From Sclerurus mexicanus (Eukaryota > Chordata > Aves > Passeriformes > Furnariidae), in contig VWZF01001848.1 of the NCBI GenBank assembly GCA_013396755.1, positions 434,001 through 498,000 on the forward strand: a DNA stretch of 64,000 nucleotides, given 5' to 3'. The first letter of the stretch is position 1; each line of letters opens with the position of its first letter. Position numbers and translations under genes: made by a program. Under the pieces are notes generated by a model. That model made no database searches and had not been told where the DNA came from. It saw nothing but the letters and a program-made list of their open reading frames with translations. Positions 58,701 through 64,000 of the stretch are shown in pieces.

Positions 58701-59980
58701 AACACATCATAATTAAGGCACACCATACCATGCTGCATCACAGCATGCAGAAACATGATGTAGTCAATGCGGCATCACTAGGGGCTACTCAAAAGAATTT
58801 TGCTGCAAATGGAGAAGAACCTCTCTTGTTTTGGGGTAGTGGGGAGATTAAGAATGGCAAAACTCAGAATGAGTTTGTACCAGTCCACTAGAGAGTAAGG
58901 AGTAAGAAAGCCTAACAAAGCTTTTGTGAGTATAACAGAAGGAGGATGGAAAAAGGAGATAGAAAGAAAAAGTGGTCTATTAATAAAGGAGGATAGGGAT
59001 TAAATTACCGATAAAACTACCAGAGATATTGATTCCGTCCTTATATCTGTCTTTATTATGACACACTTCAAACACAGAAGTGGATTTAGGAGCTTATCTC
59101 TAGACACAATTTTTTCTATACTATGTCTGACAACTTGATATGATCAAACTCAGTCCTATTATGACAGTGTAACACCAGCATAGTTTCCTTTCATTAAATT
59201 ATTCCCAATTTACAGTAAAGCCAAATAGATAATTTTGACCTACAGATGTATTATTGTGGTAATCTGACACAAATATCACTAGTCTATTTCACTGGTATAA
59301 AGTCATTCATTCCGGAGTTTGCAGTTAATATTTGTGTTCTTAATAAGGTACATGCATACTTAGTTGGAAAGTAATGTTGTTCAAAGAGAAGAGAAAGCTC
59401 TGGGGAGANGCCGGCGGCGGCTGCTGCTGGCGCTCGGCTCCCGGGACACCAGCAAAACGCCTGGGGTTTCCGCAACGCGGGGAGCTTACTACAGAAAGGG
59501 GTGGAAAGAAAACCGCTTGGGAGGCTGCGGGGCACGGCGCAGGAACGGGCGAACCCTTTAGCCCCCGGGCGCGGAGAAAGCCCCTCTCCCGCTGANTATA
59601 GGTAGACAGTGACAGGACAAGCGGCAATGGTTTTACAGGGAAAGTGGGCAAGTTTAGATGTTAGGAAGAATTTCTTTACTCATAGGGTGGTGAAGCACTG
59701 GAACAGATTGCCCAGAGAGCTTGTAGATGCCCCATCCCTGGAAGCATTCAAGGCTAGGTTGGATGGGGCCCTGAGCGACCTTATCTAGTGAGTGGCATCC
59801 CTGCCCATGGCGGAAAGGTTGAAACTAAATGATCTTTAAGGTCACTTCCAACCCAAATGATTCTATGATTCTATAATCAACTAGGTAAGAATGCACCATT
59901 TGAGNGGGCTCGTCGTCTGCCCCGCCGCTGGGGTGGTAGGCGGTGAGCACCACGCCGCGGGAGCTGGACCGCCAGCTCAT
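1627..59980 (-). CDS. ARHGAP18: Rho GTPase-activating protein 18, split gene, 3' end outside window
   Basis: ARHGAP18 stimulates GTP hydrolysis by RhoA-type GTPases and so affects stress fibres, cell shape and migration (family knowledge). The span holds a partial exon 1 and eleven complete internal exons: 29543-29742, 27049-27284, 24205-24277, 17477-17646, 15146-15311, 12308-12399, 9589-9666, 6708-6867, 3994-4076, 2532-2738 and 1627-1773. Every intron between them begins GT and ends AG and every junction keeps the frame. The spliced peptide follows human ARHGAP18 as I recall it almost colinearly, for example in the DSLDEL, GELEEEWLKEAGLSNLFGES and EFVMAAGTAN segments. The last of these, with the N-terminal segments, favours ARHGAP18 over the paralogue ARHGAP28. 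The C-terminal exons and 3' UTR are not in the window. Exon 1 is cut by an assembly N, so the full reading frame cannot be read. Confidence 0.95.
1774..2531 (-). other. ARHGAP18: Intron 11
   Basis: 758-bp intron between exons 11 and 12. I see no recognisable feature in it. Confidence 0.9.
2532..2738 (-). CDS. ARHGAP18: ARHGAP18 exon 11, RhoGAP C-terminal part
   Basis: This 207-nt, 69-codon exon has phase 0 at both ends, acceptor ...cttatttcag and donor gtaagt. It begins VLLEFLQRVIDHRDKNKMTL, continues KNVAMVMAPNLF and ends EFVMAAGTANVMRFMIQYQK then LLWT. The MAPN motif includes the conserved Asn encoded at 2649-2651, which helps bind the GTPase. The EFVMAAGTAN block is typical of the ARHGAP18/28 pair. 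A longer open frame running down to 2187 is read-through past the donor into intron. Confidence 0.97.
2739..3993 (-). other. ARHGAP18: Intron 10
   Basis: 1255-bp AT-rich intron with A homopolymers near 3690 and 3850. Nothing else is recognised. Confidence 0.9.
3994..4076 (-). CDS. ARHGAP18: ARHGAP18 exon 10
   Basis: This 83-nt exon has acceptor ...cactggcag and donor gttag. It completes the Asn codon begun in exon 9 and ends in phase 0. The peptide is NLPTRKQQLQALNLLVLLLP then EANRDTLK. Human ARHGAP18 reads NLPTKKQQLQALNLLVILLP then DANRDTLK. It forms a helical part of the GAP fold. No long open frame marks it, and it was found by homology and phase. The donor gttag is weaker than the usual gtaag or gtgag. 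Confidence 0.96.
4077..6707 (-). other. ARHGAP18: Intron 9
   Basis: 2631-bp intron. It carries the TguSINE1-like element at 5939-6085. The rest appears unremarkable. Confidence 0.9.
5939..6085 (+). mobile_element. TguSINE1-like SINE: tRNA-Ile head, CR1-type tail
   Basis: The head (5939-6016) aligns with tRNA-Ile. It has box A TAGCTCAGTTGG at 5950-5961, the GGTGCTAGTAATGCCAAGG anticodon arm and a box-B-like GGTTTGATACC at 5995-6005, and it closes with gggcca. The tail carries GGTCCTTTCCAACTCAGAAT, which is the CR1 3'-end motif, so CR1 machinery probably mobilised it. This architecture is that of TguSINE1, described from zebra finch. Box B has a C-to-T change at a CpG site, so it is an old, inactive copy. 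It lies in intron 9, antisense to the gene. The right end is approximate. Confidence 0.85.
6708..6867 (-). CDS. ARHGAP18: ARHGAP18 exon 9, RhoGAP core
   Basis: This 160-nt exon lies between acceptor ...ctgcctttcag and donor gtgagt and gives 53 codons plus one base. The peptide runs GLCQELEAKFYEGTFNWENV, KQHDAASLLKLFIRELPQPL, then LTVEYLKAFQDVQ. It contains the K-x-F-x-R-E-L-P-x-P-L signature of RhoGAP domains. The signature Lys is encoded at 6778-6780 and is equivalent to the lysine that supports the GTPase switch region. Identity to human ARHGAP18 is very high across all 53 residues. Apparent frame beyond the donor is read-through. Confidence 0.98.
6868..9588 (-). other. ARHGAP18: Intron 8
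   Basis: 2721-bp intron. Nothing beyond short A/T runs is recognised. Short open frames here lack splice or homology support. Confidence 0.9.
9589..9666 (-). CDS. ARHGAP18: ARHGAP18 exon 8, arginine-finger exon
   Basis: This 78-nt, 26-codon exon has phase 0 at both ends, acceptor ...gtttgacag and donor gtaaaac. It reads LIAKIEETTLETEGLLRIPG then VATRVK. The Arg in GLLRIPG, encoded at 9616-9618, sits where RhoGAP proteins carry the catalytic arginine finger that enters the GTPase active site. Human ARHGAP18 has LISRIEERGLETEGLLRIPG. Because the exon is symmetric, skipping it would keep the frame but remove the catalytic arginine. Confidence 0.97.
9667..12307 (-). other. ARHGAP18: Intron 7
   Basis: 2641-bp intron. 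A more GC-balanced stretch at 10620-11000 has an unsupported 127-codon plus-strand frame. I recognise no repeat family in it. Confidence 0.9.
12308..12399 (-). CDS. ARHGAP18: ARHGAP18 exon 7
   Basis: This 92-nt exon has acceptor ...tattcttcag and donor gtaaat. It completes an Asp codon with exon 6 and ends in phase 0. The peptide reads DSGLFGVPLSILLEQDQKKV then PGTKIPLIFQK. The human counterpart is DSGLFCVPLTALLEQDQRKV then PGMRIPLIFQK. The FGVPL motif and the IPLIFQK segment mark the start of the RhoGAP fold in this subfamily. The human Cys in FCVPL is Gly here, which is the more common residue in RhoGAP domains. Confidence 0.97.
14289..14363. repeat. A-rich purine then A/C tract
   Basis: An A/G run (aagaaaaaaaaaaaagg...) passes into an A/C-only part with ccaccaaccaaac. 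It lies in intron 6. Confidence 0.85.
14680..14745 (-). mobile_element. CR1 LINE 3'-end fragment
   Basis: A short stretch reading caaaatgacagaattatttg and then gaaagacctttaagctcattgagtc is the reverse complement of the last part of a CR1 element. Only some 60 bases are recognisable. It lies in intron 6. Confidence 0.75.
15146..15311 (-). CDS. ARHGAP18: ARHGAP18 exon 6
   Basis: This 166-nt exon lies between acceptor ...ctgcttttag and donor gtgag. It contributes 55 codons plus one base: NFRLPKDKTGTTKIGDLAPQ, DMKKVYSLALIELTALYDIL, then GTEFKQQKAVKIKTK. Human ARHGAP18 reads FRLPKDKTGTTRIGDLAPQD and IELTALYDVLGIELKQQKAVKIKTK in the same order. Conservation is high across the exon, and it forms the conserved region leading into the GAP domain. 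It gives no long open frame because the codons are flanked by intronic stops, so it was recovered from splice sites and homology. Confidence 0.96.
15495..15765 (-). mobile_element. CR1 LINE 3' fragment
   Basis: The plus-strand text ggaggtcacctaattcaac, followed by tgctcaaagcaaggctaaattc, cctgtttcagtgttgaatgctctcatgg and acttgtgtccgttacctcttg (quoted in part), is the reverse complement of a CR1 3' UTR. The ends are approximate. It lies in ARHGAP18 intron 5, beside exon 6, and is moderately diverged. Confidence 0.85.
16794..16827. repeat. G14-A20 homopurine tract
   Basis: Fourteen G then twenty A without interruption on the plus strand. On the ARHGAP18 transcript this is U20 followed by C14, a 34-nt polypyrimidine run in intron 5. 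Confidence 0.9.
17477..17646 (-). CDS. ARHGAP18: ARHGAP18 exon 5
   Basis: This 170-nt exon has acceptor ...ggtgttttcag above 17646 and donor gtaggt below 17477. It completes a Gly codon split with exon 4 and ends in phase 0. The peptide includes PQFNLGTDEQKSPLEDMPSS, then DTDINLEIPFAEQAANLKDS and finishes GGGGDTLLP. Human ARHGAP18 has ETDINLEVSFAEQALNQKES at this place, so the core is well conserved while the flanks vary. The glycine run before the donor is not something I recall from the human protein. This is part of the variable linker before the GAP domain. Confidence 0.95.
17647..24204 (-). other. ARHGAP18: Intron 4
   Basis: 6558-bp intron, the largest of those between exons 2 and 12. 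The 1.9-kb CR1 accounts for over a quarter of it. No gene or repeat is recognised in 20491-24204. Confidence 0.9.
18634..20490 (-). mobile_element. CR1 LINE, 5'-truncated, 1.9 kb, decayed ORF2
   Basis: On the minus strand this reads as CR1 ORF2 then 3' UTR, ending at 18634 in the CR1 terminal motif (catagaatc on the plus strand). Recognisable parts are the KKCFYKYINSKRRGKENLHS block near 20330-20390, the reverse-transcriptase YLDFSKAFDT segment near 19703-19735 and the EKDLGVLVDSRLNM segment near 19260-19300. The FADD catalytic motif has become FVDN (19471-19482) and the frame is broken many times, so it cannot code. It lies in intron 4 in the same orientation as the gene. Confidence 0.93.
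24205..24277 (-). CDS. ARHGAP18: ARHGAP18 exon 4
   Basis: This 73-nt exon was found by reading the minus strand between acceptor ...ccttcctag and donor gtaatg. It starts in phase 0 and ends with one base of a split codon. The 24 codons read VCDGSEPSTVRTSENKNETH and then DGTK. The SxxRTxENK pattern lines up with SLRTNENK of human ARHGAP18. The exon is too short to be seen as an isolated open frame. Its support is the exact phase fit to exons 3 and 5 and the local match. The segment is hydrophilic and probably disordered. Confidence 0.88.
24278..27048 (-). other. ARHGAP18: Intron 3
   Basis: 2771-bp intron with the 25283-25322 hairpin, an AT-rich dinucleotide stretch near 24910 and A/T homopolymers near 26630 and 26831. 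Confidence 0.9.
25283..25322. repeat. 10-bp inverted repeat with a third direct copy
   Basis: ACATCAACAC (25283-25292) and GTGTTGATGT (25300-25309) form a perfect hairpin with a 7-nt loop. ACATCAACAC recurs at 25313-25322, so either outer copy can pair with the central arm. It lies in intron 3. Confidence 0.85.
27049..27284 (-). CDS. ARHGAP18: ARHGAP18 exon 3
   Basis: This 236-nt exon lies between acceptor ...cttgctcag and donor gtaagt. It completes the split codon from exon 2 (G|AA, Glu) and ends in phase 0 after the tetrapeptide SKGK. The peptide begins EGELEEEWLKEAGLSNLFG and continues through RTQKAAVEKRVETVTQTL and IPDVRDIF. This is one of the most conserved N-terminal segments of ARHGAP18 and among the best evidence against the paralogues. 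The stretch rich in Glu, Lys and Arg is probably helical. A 131-codon open frame on the opposite strand covers the same bases and is a shadow. Confidence 0.97.
27285..29542 (-). other. ARHGAP18: Intron 2
   Basis: 2258-bp intron with an A-rich run near 28530. Nothing else is recognised. Confidence 0.9.
29543..29742 (-). CDS. ARHGAP18: ARHGAP18 exon 2
   Basis: This 200-nt exon has acceptor ...tttatag before 29742 and donor gtaatg after 29543. It enters with the third base of a split codon and leaves with the first base of the next, giving 66 whole codons. The peptide includes RRSGQYTMN, then FDRSGSQDSLDELSLDDYWK and ends in VVKEPD. Human ARHGAP18 has nearly the same block (GQYTMNQ, SQDSLDELSMEDYW, VVVKEPDE). 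It is an acidic, serine-rich N-terminal region outside the GAP domain. An apparent continuation, NGIHSCE, is intron read-through. It is separated from the exon 1 piece by about 30 kb of assembled intron. Confidence 0.96.
30416..30515. repeat. A/C-only low-complexity tract with CCAA repeats
   Basis: About 100 bases almost free of G and T on the plus strand, including four ccaa repeats (ccaaccaaccaaccaa) and short C runs. It lies in intron 1, 0.7 kb from exon 2. Confidence 0.9.
34447..35033 (+). mobile_element. Solo LTR of an avian endogenous retrovirus, intact target-site duplication
   Basis: A 587-bp element begins TGTGCTGAG and ends CCACAACA. It is flanked by a perfect 5-bp direct repeat, TCAAG, at 34442-34446 and 35034-35038. 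Internally it has a TATA-like TATATAAAG at 34717-34725, a CRE-like TGACATCA at 34702-34709 (one base from TGACGTCA) and an ATTAAA poly(A) signal at 34906-34911, in the order expected of U3, R and U5. No retroviral internal sequence adjoins it, so it is a solo LTR left by recombination. The text resembles an LTR family that is common in songbird genomes; I do not assign a subfamily name. A 5-bp duplication suits an ERVL-like integrase. It lies in ARHGAP18 intron 1, antisense to the gene. Confidence 0.9.
37354..37505. repeat. A/C-rich low-complexity tract with AAC repeats
   Basis: About 150 bases of A runs with AAC, AACC and AAAC units and one G8 block at 37372-37379. It lies in intron 1 and is U/G-rich on the ARHGAP18 transcript. 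Confidence 0.9.
41311..41408. repeat. AAAC repeat and A/C tract
   Basis: A (CAAA)n core of about six units followed by A/C-rich, then A/G-bearing sequence. It lies in intron 1. Confidence 0.9.
56105..56174. repeat. 14-bp minisatellite, five perfect units
   Basis: Five identical tandem copies of accaacacctccac run from 56105 to 56174. They are embedded in the CpG island and followed directly by the GCC-rich sequence that is duplicated near 59.4 kb. On the minus strand the unit reads GTGGAGGTGTTGGT, which is G-rich with repeated GG pairs. Confidence 0.97.
56179..56252. repeat. 74-bp duplicate, copy 1, abutting N at 56253
   Basis: These 74 bases match 59410-59483 perfectly. This copy ends exactly at the single N at 56253, and the other starts directly after the N at 59409. 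Perfect identity beside gap characters points to overlapping contig ends rather than a biological duplication. Confidence 0.93.
56681..56746 (-). repeat. tRNA-like relic with A- and B-box motifs
   Basis: On the minus strand TGGCTAGCTGG (56729-56739) resembles box A, with a GCT...AGC D-arm, and GGTTCAAGGCC (56688-56698) fits box B exactly. A four-pair CCTT/AAGG anticodon-like stem lies between them. The T-stem pairs poorly and the loop lacks the U before the anticodon, so it is not a functional tRNA. It could be a tRNA pseudogene, an old SINE head, or chance. Confidence 0.4.
59410..59595. other. N-bounded GC-rich piece, probably misplaced promoter-island contig
   Basis: A 186-bp GC-rich segment lies between single Ns at 59409 and 59596. 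Its first 74 bases repeat 56179-56252, and the remaining 112 bases appear nowhere else in the window. The simplest reading is that it continues the CpG island into the gap at 56253 and was set into the wrong gap. Confidence 0.8.
59597..59876 (+). mobile_element. CR1 LINE 3' fragment, sense
   Basis: Plus-strand text with gacaggacaagcggcaatgg, then gaagaatttctttactcat, ggtgaagcactggaacagat, gccccatccctggaagcatt and a terminal gattctatgattctat run is the CR1 3' end in sense orientation. Its upstream end is cut by the N at 59596, and its last part is repeated after the exon 1 piece at 60110. Confidence 0.92.
59836..59904. repeat. 69-bp duplicate, copy 1, left flank of the exon 1 piece
   Basis: This is CR1 3'-end sequence with ATTCTATG-type repeats followed by unique bases ending tttgag. 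It is identical to 60110-60178. It ends at the N at 59905 and its twin starts after the N at 60109, so the two flanks would join seamlessly if the 203-bp exon 1 piece were removed. Confidence 0.93.
59906..59980 (-). CDS. ARHGAP18: ARHGAP18 exon 1, 5' coding part, truncated by N
   Basis: Reading down from an ATG at 59978-59980 gives 25 codons beginning MSWRSSSRGVVLTAYHPSG. This matches the human ARHGAP18 N terminus (MSWLSSSQGVVLTAYHPSG as I recall it) with very few changes. A G at -3 gives an acceptable Kozak context. The frame runs into the N at 59905, so the rest of exon 1 and its donor are missing; human exon 1 has roughly 15 more codons. The piece is GC-rich, as expected for a promoter-proximal exon. 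Its placement is doubtful because it interrupts a CR1 end whose sequence is duplicated on both sides. The coding identity is secure even though the coordinate within the chromosome may not be. Confidence 0.88.
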
Positions 59981-60108
59981 CGCGTACGCCGTCGCATCCC
60001 TCCCGGAGATCCCGAGGCGGAGCGGGGCGGCTCGGCCCCGGCCCGGCGCGGCCCAGCCTCCCTCCGGCAGCGCAGCGGGGCAGGGCCGGGTGACGGCAGC
60101 GCTTCCTG
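59981..60108 (-). promoter_or_regulatory. ARHGAP18: GC-rich 5' UTR/proximal promoter piece of ARHGAP18
   Basis: The 128 bases upstream of the exon 1 ATG are very GC- and CpG-rich, unlike the AT-rich surroundings. They carry GGGGCGG-like Sp1-type elements and no TATA box. This fits a CpG-island promoter or 5' UTR. The piece ends at an N at 60109 and is probably misplaced in the scaffold. Confidence 0.55.
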
Positions 60109-60109
60109 N

Positions 60110-60178
60110 TTAAGGTCACTTCCAACCCAAATGATTCTATGATTCTATAATCAACTAGGTAAGAATGCACCATTTGAG
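60110..60178. repeat. 69-bp duplicate, copy 2, right flank of the exon 1 piece
   Basis: A perfect copy of 59836-59904 that starts after the N at 60109 and continues into unique upstream sequence (gcatatatg...). Confidence 0.93.
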
Positions 60179-63100
60179 GCATATATGTTTATGTGATAAA
60201 AGGAGGATATAACTGAGAAAGGAGATTACAAATCAGTCTATCTTCCTACAGAATCCAAGACTCCTTCAAGGAGTTTAAATATTTAGATTAAGGTGTCATG
60301 CAGTGCCTTTATACTCAATACAATCAGTCACCAAAGCCAAGCAGATCACACACGGTTCTCATGCTTAGTCCTCTCTTTACAAAGCAGTTACTAAAAAGAG
60401 AACTTCTCAGCAGTGCCATCCTTCATCACTGCTTTACAGGGTTTGAATATGCATGTGTTCAATGTGTGCTTTTGAGTCTTCACTGCAGAATTTTTATTTT
60501 CCTTTTTAAAATATTTCCAAATAAGAAAATAAATCACACATTTTCATATTTTGTGTGAGCATAAATTTTCTAAAAGCTTTGGGTGATTTTTCACATTCCA
60601 TGTTTCTAATGGTAATTATCAGCAGGTAAAAATGCAACCCGCTGAGAAGAACTGGCTTGAGGAAATAGTAACAGTTTAGTTGACAAATTTGAATTCACAG
60701 ACTGACTTCAATGGCAGTAGATGGATTTTTTTCCTGCTGAGGTCCAGAAATCCCTCTGGAACCAATGCCAGAGTGTTTAGACAATCAATGCAGTGCTGCA
60801 GTAAAAGAAAAACTGGACTTTTAAAGTATATTTTTTAATGCAGGAGAGTTTCAACCTTTTCCTTTCATGATTTATTCTAACATGTTCAGTTGGATTTTAA
60901 ACTGAGCAGAAAATGTCTTATCAGCTCACTCATCTAATTCACATTGAAATAAAATGGCAGCACTTCCATTGTTCAAATTATGTTTCCAGGGTTCCAGCCA
61001 GCAGTCAGAAAAGACATGAAATAGAAAGTTGTTTGTATACTGTAAGATGAAATCTAACCCTTAATAGCTTCACACTTCATGTATTTCTGCACTTTACTAC
61101 CTAAAGAACATACATAAAAGAGCATTCTGCAGCTGTTAATAACCAATGTTAGGAATAATATAAAAATATATATTACAGGTTACTTAACTTTGACGTCTAC
61201 AGCCATGCAATTCGTTTTACATTCCACTGAAAGTCCATGAGAGAAATGCATTTTTAGAGGGTAAAATCCTCTGCCTTATGTTAGACCTCCACTTTAGCAC
61301 TGAATCATGTTCCAGGATTGTAATTTATTTCCCACTGACTAGAAAGGCTGACTACATGAGTAGGTCACATGCAGTGTTCAGTTACAGTGTGCACCATATG
61401 ACATACACAATATGGAGCAGTCAGTATTCCAAAACGTACAGTACAGATATGTAGGAGGTGTTTCAGATCAGCTTATATATCCTGAATAGCAAAGGTGTGA
61501 ATGAAGTCACAAAGCTGGTAACATTTGCTAGCCAGCACATGGTGAGTATTGCTTATGGTCTGACCCTGCAAGCTAATGTATGACCTATATTCAAATTTTC
61601 ATCGGATTTTTTTTATTAAAAAAACATATCCAGTATTATCAGGTAGCAGGTAGTAGTTTGATACCTGGGGGAATTTAGCAAGCAAGACGCAGCTGTTACT
61701 GAAGCAACTGCAAGGATATAGGCAAATGTAAGAGAAGTGACACTTTCCCAGATTTCTGAGTTTCCACTTTCTTCCTCATTGCCCTCCACACACATATTTA
61801 AAGAGCTGATTTGTTCCCATAACAAAAAGAAAAGAAGAGCGGAAGAAAAGGGAGTAGCACTTACGCTGTTTGCTTTGCTTGCGAGTTGTTCTAAAATGTA
61901 TCTGGTGCACTCTGGTGGCTGTTTCAGTAATTCTTAATTCGATGATTTTGCAAAAGGTGAAACAGTAACTACTGTTGCTGGTTTTGAGATTATACATATG
62001 AAGACTAATGACATGAACTTAATCTAGTTTATCCAGTTTGGTTTTTCTTGAATGCATCCTCTGGAGAAATGGAGATCTCGCCCATTGCAGCCCATGTACG
62101 TACCTAAAGAGAATCACAGTGTGGGAGTTGAGCAGTGGACGTTCTCATCTTATCTGCTTTATATTTTTTCTCATGGTTAGATATCTGCTGAATTTTACCC
62201 AGAAAGGTATATCTGTTTCTGTACTGGTAATTTATCCACACCTATTTGTAGTGTGACCTTGCATAAAACCTCATATTAATTCTTGTTTCTCTTTCCTTAT
62301 CCGTGTAACGGGGCTAATAATATCTAGCTATTTATAAGGATTATTCACCATATGTCCAATTATATTGAAAGGTACCAAAAAATGCAGCACAATATTTCCT
62401 TTTGCCTCACTATGCTTATTTTCATTTGGCGTGTGATTTAATAGGGATAAAATTACAAGGATTTCTGCATCCGCAAGCACACAGAACAGATAAATCTAGC
62501 ACACTTCAACATATTTCCGCATGAGGTATAGGAGTTTTGGGGGGAAGTTAATACCACAAATGATGTTTCATGCTACTTTTGGAAAGGGAAAAGTCAATAT
62601 GAATGTTGGGGACTAAGGGATTTTCACTGATAACTCTGAATGTCCCCTTTCTCTTAAGCTAGTTTTGATACAATTTTGATTTCATAAACCACTACTTCAC
62701 ATAGCCACTAATTATGAAAAACCAGTTGTATTTTCAGAATATAATGACCTTACCCCTTCTTAATTCTCCCAAAGTGTTACCTAGATGTGGTGCACACTGA
62801 ATGCATTCGCTGCAGAGGTAGATACACACTGCTAGCATGAAAATTAAATAAAAGATAAAAAATGTGGAGCATGGTATCTCATGTTTCTGTTCAATACTGT
62901 TTCACATTTATACAAGGTATAACCCTTCAAAAAGAGTTTTTCTCCATTAAACACATGACATACTTTTGGTTTTCTTTCAGAAGTAGATCTTCCATCCTCT
63001 TGACTCTTTGTTGACTCTTTTCACATCTGTTCCAATTTGGACTCATCTTTACTGAGTATAAGGACCTTGAACTCTGTATCACAACTGGGACCTTGGATGG

Positions 63101-64000
63101 GATCACAGATACTTCCCTGACTAGATCACATAGTATTGTGGAAAAATTAGCTTTTCACATGGCTGCTTCTCACATCGACATTTATAATCCTTTCTGTGAC
63201 TGACCCAATCATAACGCCTGATACAGTTTGAGCAGACCTGCTGAATGGCTTGCACATCAAAGCATACAGAGGAAGCTCCTTCTGAAATGTCTTCTGAGGA
63301 GTATTTACTATGCTTCTGAGTGGTAGGGGGCATTCATTTTGTTGTTGTTGTCATGAAGGCCAGAAACCTTGGGTTTGACTCTTCTCTTGGACATTACAAA
63401 CTAAAACAAAGCTACTAAAGAGGCAGGAGTGGAGAAGGCTCCTGTAGCTCACAACTCCATGACTCCATCTCTTTTCTCCTTTAGGTAAGGAAGTAGAGCT
63501 CTATATCCAGTATTTGGGGTTTAACAATGGATGAACTGATCAGCTCAAGTTTCATCATGCAAGATAGAGAGGATGCTAGCAAGTGCAGAGAACATACTTA
63601 AAAAAGAATGTATGATTTGCTGCTTTTAAAGACAAGTTGTATGCATCACTCAAGTTCACAGTCTGTGTCAGTTACCACCACCACCACCACCACCCTTGGC
63701 ACTTTAGATCAAGTTTGAATAGGAGCTGGGATAGTTTTTTCAGCCTACATCTGGCTGGGAGGTTGAAACCACTATCTCTCCCACACCTGTTAACTCAGTC
63801 TGCACATTGACTGGGAGCTCTTCTCTTCCTTACCCTTCTAATTTTGCTGTTGCCTGCAGATTTATCTCAGCTGAATTTGCAGCACAAAAACGTGGTGAAG
63901 TAAAACACAGAGCAAAGAAGAAGAGTTTAGTCAGTCAGAAAAGTTCATGAAAATTGTGACGCAATCCTAAGCTGAGCAAGCCAGAGCTATCCAGAAATGT
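60179..64000. other. Upstream flank of ARHGAP18, no gene recognised
   Basis: AT-rich single-copy-looking sequence with an (ACC)7 repeat. The longest open frames are about 70-86 codons and match nothing I know. In human the next gene on this side is TMEM244, and I could not recognise it here. Confidence 0.6.
63674..63694. repeat. (ACC)7 microsatellite
   Basis: Seven perfect ACC units in the upstream flank. Confidence 0.95.

Larger units (their letters stand above)
29743..59905 (-). other. ARHGAP18: Intron 1, about 30 kb as assembled
   Basis: A long AT-rich first intron. Recognised contents are three A/C tracts, the solo LTR at 34447, the CpG island and minisatellite near 56.1 kb, the tRNA-like relic at 56.7 kb and the CR1 at 59.6 kb. 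The stretches 42-55.9 kb and 57-59.4 kb show no gene, RNA or repeat I can name. The true upstream boundary is uncertain because exon 1 lies on a probably misplaced contig piece. Confidence 0.75.

Noticed and set aside
56179..60178. Biological segmental duplications
   Set aside because: Both duplicate pairs are perfect and end exactly at single N characters, the pattern of overlapping contig ends.
61616..61825. Hydrophobic minus-strand frame considered as TMEM244 because of synteny
   Set aside because: Similarity to the recalled TMEM244 C terminus is only a few scattered residues, and the splice sites do not give a convincing exon.

Overview
The window is vertebrate nuclear DNA, almost certainly from a bird and probably a passerine. 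It holds CR1 LINE fragments, a tRNA-Ile-headed SINE with a CR1-type tail (the TguSINE1 type known from zebra finch), and an avian endogenous-retrovirus solo LTR. The only gene I can support has short exons, long AT-rich introns and GT..AG junctions. No operons, CRISPR arrays or prokaryotic features are present.

That gene is ARHGAP18, a Rho GTPase-activating protein, on the minus strand. I reconstructed eleven consecutive internal coding exons (2 to 12) between 29742 and 1627. All junctions are in phase and together they give 1612 nt, about 537 residues. Exons 2-7 encode the N-terminal region and exons 8-11 the RhoGAP domain. The arginine finger, supporting lysine and MAPN asparagine codons are all present. 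Exon 12 encodes a lysine-rich linker. The last exons and 3' UTR lie to the left of the window.

Exon 1 is present only in part. Its start codon and 25 codons (59906-59980) sit on a 203-bp GC-rich piece bounded by single N characters and flanked by perfect 69-bp duplicates of CR1 sequence. A second GC-rich piece (59410-59595) starts with a perfect 74-bp copy of sequence ending at another single N at 56253. The promoter CpG island therefore appears to be broken and mis-scaffolded over 56.0-60.2 kb.

Layout: 1-1626, intron 12. 1627-29742, exons 12 to 2 with their introns, carrying a 1.9-kb CR1 in intron 4, a shorter CR1 in intron 5, a CR1 end fragment in intron 6 and the SINE in intron 9. 29743-59905, intron 1 (about 30 kb as assembled), with the solo LTR, A/C-only tracts, the CpG island and a 14-bp minisatellite. 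60179-64000, apparent upstream flank with no recognisable gene.

I found no new gene system. The points most worth checking are the fragmented first exon, a solo LTR with intact target-site duplication and promoter-like motifs antisense to the gene, a possible alternative first-exon splice donor at the CpG island, and several structured repeats.
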